From a bacterium (GTDB taxonomy: Bacteria; Planctomycetota; JACOTG01; JAUIME01): 12,580 nt of DNA. This document shows, in pieces, positions 6,066-12,580 of this stretch. Each line of letters begins with the position of its first letter. Positions within the stretch are counted from its first letter, which is position 1. The stretch lies in the NCBI GenBank assembly GCA_030433195.1, contig JAUIME010000072.1, forward strand, positions 1 to 12,580. Direction: 5' to 3'. The notes below the pieces were generated by a model. That model ran no database searches. It saw only the letters and a list, made by a program, of their open reading frames with translations, and was not told where the DNA came from. The translations under genes were made by a program, and so were the position numbers.

Positions 6066-8370
6066 TCGTATCCGTGCCTCCGTGCAGGGTGAACTTGAAG
6101 GTCGCGCCGGATCCCGACCGGGATTCTACCCAAATCTCTCCTTGGTGCCTCTCGACGATTCGCTTCACGAAAGTGAGGCCGGCGCCGGTCCCTTCGCCGT
6201 ACTTGCGTTCGGGATGCAAGCGCTTGAAGATTCGGAAGATCTGGTCGTGAAACTCCTCGGGGATCCCGATCCCGTTGTCGCGTACGAAGTAGATTCCGCC
6301 GCTCTCGGTACCGATCTCGACGCGTGGGCTGCCGCTGTCGTTGTATTTGATCGCGTTCGTGATCAGGTTGCGGAACAACTCGGCGATCCGAACCGGATCG
6401 CAGTGTGCGGTCGGTAGCGTGCCGAGGATCTCGACGGTCGAATTCGTGTCTTCGAGGTGGTCCTCCAGGTCCTCGCGGACCGTTTCGACGAGTGCGTTCA
6501 GATCCGTCGGGCGGAACGCCTCGCTCTCGCGTCCGAGCCGTGAGAAGTACAGCAGGTCTTGAAGGATGCGGTCGAGGCGCCGCGTCAAATACGTGAGCCG
6601 ATCGAGGCGCTTGATCCCGTCGTCGCCGAGCGCGTCCGCGTGGTCCTCCGCGAGGAACCTCGCGTGGTTGTGAATCGCACGTAGCGGCTCGCGCATGTCG
6701 TGAGACGCGATGTAGGCGAATTCGTCGAGGTTCTTGTTCGACGCCATGACTTCCCCGAGGAGACGCTCCCGATCAGACTCGATCTTCTTGCGTATCGTGA
6801 TGTCGCGGAGCACCGCCGAGAAGAGGACACGTCCGGGGAGTCGTACGCGACTCACGGAGATCTCGAGCGGGATCGCGGATCCGTCTCGGTGTCGAGCTTT
6901 GACTTCACGAACGGAACCGACCGGGAGTCGAGCGCTCGCCGATTCGAGCAGCGAGCCCTGATTCGAGCCGTCTTCGTCGAACAGGAGGCGCTCGATCTCC
7001 ATGCCGAGGGCTTCGTCGCGCGTATAGCCGAAGAGCCGTTCGCAAGCCGAGTTGTACGAGAGGATTCGTCGCGTCTCGTCGATCGTGATCTGCCCGTCGA
7101 TCGAGTTCTCGATCGTCGCTTTCAAGCGCTTGTAAGCCTCGCGTTCGGATCGTTGAGACGCGTCGAGTGACTCCGACACGTCGCGGAACGCGCGCGCGAA
7201 CTCGCCGATCTCGTCTCCGCGTTCGACGGGAAGCTCGGTCACGTCACCCGTGGCGCCATAGCGGCGGACGGACCGAATCGTCATGCGAATCGGACCCGCG
7301 AGGCGCGAGCCGGCGAACCAACCGATGCCCGTCGCGAGTACGAGGATCAGCACCGTGAGCCAAAGGTCGTTGCGGGTGCCGGCGGCCACGGCCGCGTCGA
7401 GTGCCTCGCGATCAGCGATCTTCGCGAACCGCATCTGCTGCGACGAGGACGGCGACTTCGACATCGGGAAGTCGACGACCCGCGCGATTCGATTGCCCGT
7501 GAGCTCTACCCAGCCGCTGGCCGAACGCGAGTCTCGGATCTCCCGAATATCGCTACTTGCGGGCACGTCCTCGGCGTAGCGGAATTCGAATGCGCCCTCG
7601 TCGGCGTCGTAGGCGAACGCGTTGCCGTCCGAATCGAGCACCACGAAGTCACGCGACGCGTGCATCTCGGCCATCGTCCGCTCGAGGAGACTCTCGTAGT
7701 CTTCGTTGAAGATGACCATGCCGAAGGGATTTCCTTCGCGGTCGTGGATGGGCGTGAAGACGCGGAGCATCGGGCGCGCGTCCTCGGTGACGGCGCCGAA
7801 CTCGCGGTTCGGGGTGACGGTGCCGAATCGAATCTGCCCCGCAGGGAGCGTCATGGCTGCATGGAAGTACGGCTCGTTGCCTTTTTGTTGCAGATCGGGC
7901 GTGGGAACTCGGAACGGGGTGCCATCGACTCGATGAACCCTCACGAGCTCGCGTCCGTCGTCTTCGACTCCGATGTAGCGGAGTTGCTCGAAGTTGCTGC
8001 GGGCGCGCAACAGGGACTCGAAGATCGTCTCGAGTCGAGTCTTCCAGAGTTGCAAGCTCGAGCCGTCGAGCGGGTCGACGCCTCGGTTGCGAGTGGCTCG
8101 GAGGATTCCCTCGATCGGCGGAGTCCGAAGAACGGCGAGGAGGTCTTCCTCGAGACTCTGGATCGACGTCTGCAGATGGTGCGCGACGAGTTTCGTGTCG
8201 TGGGCGAGGGCCTGGAGCTCACGCTCTTCGCTGAGTTCGATGACGAACGATCGGTGATAGATCGCGAAGACGAGGCCCGTGATCACCGCGATCCCTGCGG
8301 TGAGAATCGCGATCTTCGTCGAGACGGAGATCGCGGATCGGCGAGTGACGGAGTGCCGAGAGTCGTTCAC
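6013..8370 (-). CDS. Membrane sensor histidine kinase (Cache-like, HAMP, PAS)
   Basis: This 785-residue inner-membrane kinase senses an external signal and autophosphorylates. I chose the GTG at 8370-8368 because AGGAG precedes it by 7 bases and it leads directly into the first membrane segment (about 18-38). The in-frame extension to 8535 is Arg/Pro-rich and lacks such a site. Residues 41-333 form a periplasmic sensor resembling double-Cache domains (YIGVEDDGRELVRV, 132-145). A second membrane segment is at about 335-354, HAMP at about 355-405, and PAS at about 412-528. HisKA carries His557 (ASHDMREPLR). The ATPase has N668/N672, DNGIGIP (698-704) and GTGAGL (727-732). The last ~19 residues are encoded within the downstream regulator gene. 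It is first in a three-gene operon and the likely signal input. Confidence 0.92.
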   Translation of the reverse strand: MNDSRHSVTRRSAISVSTKIAILTAGIAVITGLVFAIYHRSFVIELSEERELQALAHDTKLVAHHLQTSIQSLEEDLLAVLRTPPIEGILRATRNRGVDPLDGSSLQLWKTRLETIFESLLRARSNFEQLRYIGVEDDGRELVRVHRVDGTPFRVPTPDLQQKGNEPYFHAAMTLPAGQIRFGTVTPNREFGAVTEDARPMLRVFTPIHDREGNPFGMVIFNEDYESLLERTMAEMHASRDFVVLDSDGNAFAYDADEGAFEFRYAEDVPASSDIREIRDSRSASGWVELTGNRIARVVDFPMSKSPSSSQQMRFAKIADREALDAAVAAGTRNDLWLTVLILVLATGIGWFAGSRLAGPIRMTIRSVRRYGATGDVTELPVERGDEIGEFARAFRDVSESLDASQRSEREAYKRLKATIENSIDGQITIDETRRILSYNSACERLFGYTRDEALGMEIERLLFDEDGSNQGSLLESASARLPVGSVREVKARHRDGSAIPLEISVSRVRLPGRVLFSAVLRDITIRKKIESDRERLLGEVMASNKNLDEFAYIASHDMREPLRAIHNHARFLAEDHADALGDDGIKRLDRLTYLTRRLDRILQDLLYFSRLGRESEAFRPTDLNALVETVREDLEDHLEDTNSTVEILGTLPTAHCDPVRIAELFRNLITNAIKYNDSGSPRVEIGTESGGIYFVRDNGIGIPEEFHDQIFRIFKRLHPERKYGEGTGAGLTFVKRIVERHQGEIWVESRSGSGATFKFTLHGGTDTNGPSGEPQETVHTDRRR

Positions 8371-8377
8371 GGGAATT

Positions 8378-8382
8378 CTCCT
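8378..8382 (-). promoter_or_regulatory. Ribosome binding site fixing the sensor kinase start
   Basis: On the minus strand AGGAG (8382-8378) is followed by AATTCCC and then GTG (8370-8368). The 7-base spacing and the signal-anchor sequence straight after it favour this GTG over the upstream in-frame ATG at 8535. Confidence 0.7.
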
Positions 8383-8662
8383 GGGCCCGAACGTGCCGCT
8401 CCTTCCTCGCGCGGCGACTACGCCCTGCTGGGAGCGGACGTGGTCGATCGTGTGGCGAGGAGATCGGGGCAACGAAGGAGGCCGAACCTTCCAATCGATC
8501 GGGAACTCTACCGAATCTTCCCGGCGGATGGCCACCGCGCCCCGCTCGAACGGGCGATTCGATCGTTCGGTGACCAGGCGGCAAGTCGCTCACCGGCAGG
8601 AGTTTCCGAGATGTTGTGGGCAGGGCGCCGCGAGACCGCTACGTACGACGGCGCGAGCGAAG

Positions 8663-8692
8663 CCGGACCGGTCGGTTCGCCGTCCGGTCGGT
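8663..8692. repeat. Direct repeat CCGGTCGGT within an inverted repeat
   Basis: CCGGTCGGT occurs at 8668-8676 and again at 8684-8692, 16 bases apart start to start. An overlapping inverted repeat pairs CCGGAC (8663-8668) with GTCCGG (8682-8687). Both sit in the regulatory gap upstream of the VIT/VWA gene and could be a regulator site. GC-rich sequence makes chance matches likely. Confidence 0.35.
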
Positions 8693-8734
8693 CGTGGGGG
8701 GAGCCGACGCGCACGCACGGATCGAACCCGCGAG

Positions 8735-8747
8735 GTAACGACGTTAC
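8735..8747. promoter_or_regulatory. Palindrome GTAACGACGTTAC, candidate operator
   Basis: The six-base arms GTAACG and CGTTAC flank a single central A. The site lies about 163 bases upstream of the VIT/VWA ATG and about 365 bases upstream of the sensor kinase start. It is less GC-rich than its surroundings, as protein-binding sites often are. The regulator is unknown. Confidence 0.35.
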
Positions 8748-8782
8748 GAAGACGAGGCGCTTCGGGAAGCATCGGTGGCATC

Positions 8783-8800
8783 CGCGGGCCGCTCCCCGCG
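8783..8800 (+). other. GC hairpin in the VIT/VWA leader region
   Basis: CGCGGG (8783-8788) and CCCGCG (8795-8800) form a six-pair stem with a six-base loop. It lies about 110 bases upstream of the ATG and has no T-tract. It may be a leader structure or simply a result of high GC. Confidence 0.25.
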
Positions 8801-8897
8801 CCGTTCTCGTAGACGATGGCGCCGGTACGGCGGTTGCTCTCGGGTTCGCGGATCGTCGGCGTCGGCAGCCGGCGACTCGCCGTGGACCGTGGAAACC

Positions 8898-8903
8898 GGG
8901 AGG
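8898..8903 (+). promoter_or_regulatory. Ribosome binding site fixing the VIT/VWA start
   Basis: GGGAGG stands 7 bases before ATG 8911-8913. The same frame stays open upstream to 7660 through the antisense of the sensor kinase, so this site is the main reason for the short start. A GTG directly before the ATG (8908-8910) is a near-equal alternative. Confidence 0.65.
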
Positions 8904-8910
8904 AATCGTG

Positions 8911-11900
8911 ATGACCTCGTCGCACGCTGCACCACGCCGTCAGGGACTCGTCTCGAGGGTGGGCGGGATCACGAGTCTCGTCTTGATGGGTTGTCTGATG
9001 TTCGCGTCGGACGAGGCCGCGGCTTCGGGGTGGCTCGTCGGTCCGGGGGGCGAGAAGATGGAGATCCTCTCGCATCACGTCGAAGCGACGATCGTCGATT
9101 CCGTCGTCGAGACGCGCGTCGAGCAGATCTTCCGCAATCCGACGTCGAGAACCGTCGAGGCGACGTACATGTTCCCGTTGCCGAAGGGCGCCGCGGTCGT
9201 CGAGTTCGCGATGTGGACGCGGGGCGTTCGAAGGGAGGCCGTCCTCACCGATGCCGAGCACGCGCGCTCCGTGTACGACACCGTGACACGCCAACGGCGC
9301 GACCCCGCGATCCTCGAAATGCTCGACGACGAGAGGTTTCGGATTCGGGTGTTTCCGGTCTTGCCCAAGAGCGAACAGCGGATCGAGCTCGTCTATCACG
9401 AGGTGGTCACGACGGATCTCGGTGTGAGTCGCTGGAAGTACCCGCTCGGAGACGGGCCCGAGGATCGCGTGAAGCGCGACCTCACGTTCTCGGTCCGGTT
9501 GCGTTCGTCGAGTCCCGTTACGGAGGTCTACTCGCCGACTCACGACGTCGACATCGTCCGCGACGACGACGGGATTCTCGTCGGGTACGAGAAACGCGCG
9601 GCGCGTCTCGACGACGACTTCGCCGTGTTCTACCGAACCGAGCAGGACGATCTCTCTTTCCGAGTCACCACGCATCGACGTGGGGACGACGGGACCTTCC
9701 TGCTCACGCTACGTCCCGGCGCGATCGACGAGGGAGAGGTCCTCGCCAAGGACATCGTCATGGTGATGGACGTGTCGGGCAGCATGCGCGGCTCGAAGCT
9801 CGAGCGTGCGAAGGAGGCGATGCGGTTCTTCGTGCACTCGCTCGGGCCGCGGGATCGCTTCGACATCCTCGTCTTCAGTACGGGAGTCCGGTCGTTTCGC
9901 TCGGGGCTCGTCGATGCGTCCCCGGAGCAACGCGCCGAAGCCCTCGCGTTCATCGATTCGCTCGACGCGGCCGGCGGGACCGCGATCGATGCCGCGCTCG
10001 ACGCCGCGCTCGCGCGTGGTGTCGCCGAGCGAGCGGGGGATGAAGCTCGCCCCGTCCGTGTGTTGTTCGTCACCGACGGCCAACCGACGGTCGGAGAGCG
10101 TGACCCGGCGGAGATCACGCGGCGTGTCGTGAGCGCGAATCGTGCGCGCGCCCGCGTGTTCTCGTTCGGCATCGAGACGAACGAGGGAGCGGCGCTCTTG
10201 AATCGGATCGCCGCACGGACCGGCGGGACCGCCGATCTCGTGGAGGCCGACGAAGACCTCGAGATCGAGATCTCGGATTTCGTCGCGCGATACAGCCGGC
10301 CCGTGTTCTCGGACATCCGTGTACGAGTCGACGGTGTCGAAGCGCACGAACTCTATCCGATCCATGTTCCCGACCTGTTCGCGGGTGGGGAAGTGCGCGT
10401 TGTGGGAAAGTACGGCGCACCGGGCACCGGCGTCGTGCACGTCGAGGGGATTCACCGCGGGCGGACGATCGAGCTCGTCGGCGAAGCGAAGTTCACGCGA
10501 GCGAGTCAGGGCAAGTCGCCCGTGGAGCGTTTGTGGGCCCAGCGCAAGATCGGGTTCCTCTTCGACGAAGTGCAGTGCCGTGGGATGTCGCAAGAACTGC
10601 GCGACGAGATCGTGACGTTGAGTCGGAGCGCGCATGTTCTGTCGCCGTACACTGCGATGATCCTTCTCGAGAGCGAGAGCGACTATCGACGGTTCGGGCT
10701 CGAACCGCCGCGCGAGGCGCTCGACGTGCTCGCCGATATTCACAGCGAGTCGGGTCCGCTCGAGCGCGTCGGATCCGGGGGCGCCGATCGGCGGACGGTC
10801 GAGGGCGGGACGTCCGCGAACGACGGCGGCCGTACGTCGACCACGTCGCCGGGCGGCGCGTACCGCGGACCCGAGGTGAGCGCTGCGCGCGGTCGGAAGA
10901 TGCCGAAGCCCTCGCCCGCCATCATTCAGACGGGCGTGCCGCCGGTCGGACGTGCGGACGTGTCGCGGTCTCGCCCGTATGCACCCGGATCCGGTGGCGC
11001 CGGCGGCGGTGTGGCCGGTGGCGGTCCGTTGATCGGACCGAGGTCGGGCCCGGGCGGGAGCGCGGGCGTCCGTGCGAGAGCCGGAGCGACGACGCCCGGA
11101 TCGAGACGTGCGCCCGAAACGACTCCCGGCGCACGGGACAGTTCACGAGATCGACCCGCGATCGAAGGCGATGCAGATTGGCTCCTCGGATCGACGAAGC
11201 GACCGACCGTCTCCGCGATGTCTCTCGCTCGGCTCGAGGCGGTCGCGGATTCGCTCCATGGGACGCCCGACGAACCCGTGGACGCGCGGTCCGCGAGTGT
11301 CGCGCTGTATGCGTTCGCGCAGAGCGGGACGTCGCGACGCGACGTTCGTTACGGCGAGTCGATCAAGAGGGCGATGGAGGTCGTCGCGTTGGATTCGGGC
11401 GTTGCGAACCCCGAGGGAGGCGCGTATCTCGAAGCGATGTGGATCACGGCGTCGGTGCTCGCGATGCTGCAGCTCGACGATGCACCGATGTACCGCGTCG
11501 TCGCGTCCCGTCGTGTCGCATGGGTGCTCGATCAGCTCGAAGCCGGATGTGCCGCGTCACCCGCCGAGGTGCGCTACCGCGCGATCGCGCTCGCTCTCGA
11601 CGTCGCCGACGCGGCGCTTCGAGTCGGACTCGCGACGCCGACGCGCGTCGAGCGTGCGCGTGACACGGTAGGTAACCTCGGGACGTCCGCGATCGAGACG
11701 CGTCTCGAAGCGCTCGCGCAGGGAGACGATCGTGCGATGATCCGATCGGAACTCGCCGCGGCGGCCGAAGTCGCGGCGCGGTTCGAGTCCGCGGCTGCGA
11801 CGCCCGGCGATGCGGACGTCTTGCGGCGCCGTGTGTGCACGGCCCTCGCACTCGCCGAACCCGACGCGAACGCGCTGCGCGACGAAGACCGGTCGGCCGC

Positions 11901-12099
11901 GATCTACTGGGCGACCCGCTATCTCGCGCGTCATCTCACGCCCGAAGATTGGCGAGCGTGGACCGAGTCTGTCGATCGCGCGCTCGTGGCGATCCGGGTC
12001 GTCGCGCCGACGTGCACCGAAGCGGAGCGACGCGCGGCCGCGTATGGGGTGGCGAGTGCCGTGATCGCGGAGTTGCCGAACGCGAGAAACCGTCGGTGA
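8911..12099 (+). CDS. Exported VIT and VWA domain protein with helical C-terminus
   Basis: This 1062-residue protein pairs a vault/inter-alpha-trypsin (VIT) domain with a von Willebrand factor A domain, an architecture tied to metal-dependent protein binding outside the cytoplasm. ATG 8911 follows GGGAGG, and a hydrophobic segment (about 18-32) then EAAAS suggests signal cleavage near 39. VIT spans about 40-167 (YMFPLPKGAAVVEFAMW, 86-102). VWA spans about 280-460 with an intact MIDAS: DVSGS (287-291), T357 (GGTAID) and D389 (VTDGQPT). Residues 465-600 match the region that usually follows VWA in this family (LWAQRKIGFL, SPYTAMILLE). A Gly/Pro/Arg/Ser linker (about 611-755) leads to an Ala-rich, apparently helical region (756-1062). 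Part of it (about 816-855) loosely recalls squalene-cyclase-like repeats; that is a guess. Ligand unknown. Confidence 0.9.
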   Translation: MTSSHAAPRRQGLVSRVGGITSLVLMGCLMFASDEAAASGWLVGPGGEKMEILSHHVEATIVDSVVETRVEQIFRNPTSRTVEATYMFPLPKGAAVVEFAMWTRGVRREAVLTDAEHARSVYDTVTRQRRDPAILEMLDDERFRIRVFPVLPKSEQRIELVYHEVVTTDLGVSRWKYPLGDGPEDRVKRDLTFSVRLRSSSPVTEVYSPTHDVDIVRDDDGILVGYEKRAARLDDDFAVFYRTEQDDLSFRVTTHRRGDDGTFLLTLRPGAIDEGEVLAKDIVMVMDVSGSMRGSKLERAKEAMRFFVHSLGPRDRFDILVFSTGVRSFRSGLVDASPEQRAEALAFIDSLDAAGGTAIDAALDAALARGVAERAGDEARPVRVLFVTDGQPTVGERDPAEITRRVVSANRARARVFSFGIETNEGAALLNRIAARTGGTADLVEADEDLEIEISDFVARYSRPVFSDIRVRVDGVEAHELYPIHVPDLFAGGEVRVVGKYGAPGTGVVHVEGIHRGRTIELVGEAKFTRASQGKSPVERLWAQRKIGFLFDEVQCRGMSQELRDEIVTLSRSAHVLSPYTAMILLESESDYRRFGLEPPREALDVLADIHSESGPLERVGSGGADRRTVEGGTSANDGGRTSTTSPGGAYRGPEVSAARGRKMPKPSPAIIQTGVPPVGRADVSRSRPYAPGSGGAGGGVAGGGPLIGPRSGPGGSAGVRARAGATTPGSRRAPETTPGARDSSRDRPAIEGDADWLLGSTKRPTVSAMSLARLEAVADSLHGTPDEPVDARSASVALYAFAQSGTSRRDVRYGESIKRAMEVVALDSGVANPEGGAYLEAMWITASVLAMLQLDDAPMYRVVASRRVAWVLDQLEAGCAASPAEVRYRAIALALDVADAALRVGLATPTRVERARDTVGNLGTSAIETRLEALAQGDDRAMIRSELAAAAEVAARFESAAATPGDADVLRRRVCTALALAEPDANALRDEDRSAAIYWATRYLARHLTPEDWRAWTESVDRALVAIRVVAPTCTEAERRAAAYGVASAVIAELPNARNRR

Positions 12100-12103
12100 G
12101 CGT

Positions 12104-12118
12104 GCCGCCGGCCGCGGC
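12104..12118. terminator. Short GC hairpin between convergent genes
   Basis: GCCGC (12104-12108) and GCGGC (12114-12118) form a five-pair stem in the 25-base gap between the VIT/VWA stop (12097-12099) and the photolyase-family stop (12127-12125). Its position suits a bidirectional terminator. It is short and has no T-tract on either side, so the call is weak. Confidence 0.3.
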
Positions 12119-12124
12119 GCCCGT

Positions 12125-12580
12125 TCAGTCGGTCGGCAGATCGTCGACCGTGAGCGTGTCGCCGCGGCCGAGCGTGTCCCGGACGTGTTCGTACGTTCGT
12201 TGATCGTGATCGCGCTTCGTGTCGCTTCGCTTGCGGAGCGACGCGAGCACGACGCGCAGTCTCGGGTTGCCGTCGAGCCGGTCTCGGTGTCGCGCGAGGA
12301 ACGACCAGTACATCGGAGTGAGCGGACACGTCTTCTTGGGATGGAAGCGGCAGTTTGCGCAGTAGTCGCTCATCTTGTGGATGTAGTTCGCGCCCGAGAC
12401 GTAGGGCTTGGTCGTCATGACGTCGCCGGCTGCGAACGTCGCCATGCCGATCACGTTCGGCTCGACGACCCAATCGTAGGCGTCCGCGTAGGCGACCCAG
12501 AACCAATCGGTGAGCTCACGCGCCGACACCCCGAGCAGCGTCGCGATGTTGCCGAGGATCATGAGTCGTGTGATGTGGTG
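12125..12580 (-). CDS. Cryptochrome/photolyase-related flavoprotein, 3' part
   Basis: The visible 151 residues are the C-terminal part of a COG3046/FeS-BCP-type photolyase relative, which binds FAD and a 4Fe-4S cluster and may repair (6-4) photoproducts or act as a cryptochrome. The frame is open through the right edge, so the start is missing. The visible part opens with HHITRLMILGN, matching the family's HHxxRLM segment near the active site. Then come WFWVAYADAYDWVVEPNV and a cysteine cluster, CANCRFHPKKTC, giving C-x2-C-x7-C (visible residues 74, 77, 85), followed by PLTPMYWSFLARHRDRL. The fourth expected cluster cysteine would lie upstream of the window edge. The gap between the last two cysteines is shorter than I recall for Agrobacterium PhrB. 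The stop is 25 bases from the convergent VIT/VWA gene. An ATG at 12562 is internal, not the start. Confidence 0.88.
   Translation of the reverse strand, partial: HHITRLMILGNIATLLGVSARELTDWFWVAYADAYDWVVEPNVIGMATFAAGDVMTTKPYVSGANYIHKMSDYCANCRFHPKKTCPLTPMYWSFLARHRDRLDGNPRLRVVLASLRKRSDTKRDHDQRTYEHVRDTLGRGDTLTVDDLPTD

Larger units (their letters stand above)
8371..8910. other. Divergent intergenic region with repeats and palindromes
   Basis: These 540 bases lie between the divergent sensor kinase and VIT/VWA genes. No frame gives a recognisable protein, and the open stretches are Arg/Pro-rich read-through. The region holds both ribosome binding sites, a direct repeat of CCGGTCGGT (8668-8676 and 8684-8692), a palindrome GTAACGACGTTAC (8735-8747), and a hairpin CGCGGG/CCCGCG (8783-8800). 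I could not assign a confident sigma-70-type promoter on either strand. The region is long for this compact window and probably regulatory. Confidence 0.5.

Noticed and set aside
8371..8535. Upstream extension of the sensor kinase to an ATG at 8535
   Set aside because: The added residues are Arg/Pro-rich with no domain, while GTG 8370 has an ideal ribosome binding site and leads straight into the membrane anchor.
7660..8910. A 417-codon upstream extension of the VIT/VWA frame
   Set aside because: It is antisense to the sensor kinase, lacks family sequence, and the signal peptide and GGGAGG site place the start at 8911. Long open antisense frames are expected at this GC content.
8984..8996. 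Lipobox-like LMGC in the VIT/VWA signal sequence
   Set aside because: Met at the -2 position is unusual and the hydrophobic stretch continues past the Cys to an AAA-S cleavage-like site, so an ordinary signal peptide is more likely.
1..12580. CRISPR array, tRNA, rRNA, transposon ends or attachment sites
   Set aside because: No regularly spaced repeats, cloverleaf, transposase or terminal inverted repeats were recognised by eye on either strand.

Overview
This is a GC-rich bacterial chromosomal window, densely coded on both strands, with eight protein-coding genes. No RNA gene, insertion sequence, integrase, CRISPR array or phage gene was recognised. The secreted serine protease ends in a domain of a style common in large planctomycete exoproteins (ending near LQGAVLNPNASGNKPASVTNS). 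The VIT/VWA protein with a Gly/Pro/Arg-rich linker also suits that phylum. I therefore favour Planctomycetota or a similar GC-rich Gram-negative lineage. No marker gene is present, so this assignment is an inference.

Layout from left to right. Bases 1-140 hold a strong GC hairpin and no convincing gene. A minus-strand gene (141-2126) encodes a secreted subtilisin-family (S8) protease. It is divergent, across a 240-base gap, from a plus-strand operon (2367-4518). That operon encodes a tungstate-type ABC importer: lipoprotein TupA, permease TupB and ATPase TupC, with both gene junctions overlapping by 4 bases. It converges, with a 9-base gap, on a minus-strand signalling operon (4528-8370). In transcription order this operon encodes a membrane sensor histidine kinase (Cache-like sensor, HAMP, PAS, HisKA, HATPase), a single-domain Rcp1-like response regulator, and a soluble kinase with an N-terminal receiver domain. 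The three genes overlap each other and none carries a DNA-binding output domain.

A 540-base intergenic region (8371-8910) separates this operon from a divergent plus-strand gene (8911-12099). That gene encodes a large exported VIT + VWA protein with a low-complexity linker and an unassigned helical C-terminal region. On the right, converging on it, is the 3' part of a minus-strand cryptochrome/photolyase-family gene (12125-12580, running off the window) that carries iron-sulfur-type cysteines.

The clear functional units are the tungstate importer, which suggests the cell uses a tungsto- or molybdoenzyme, and the phosphorelay-like kinase/regulator/kinase operon. The protease, VIT/VWA protein and photolyase look like stand-alone genes. 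I see no convincing new multi-gene defence or mobile system. The points most worth a second look are the H-loop substitution in TupC, the domain fusion in the VIT/VWA protein, the output-less three-gene relay, the cysteine-rich insert in the protease, and the compact cysteine spacing in the photolyase relative.
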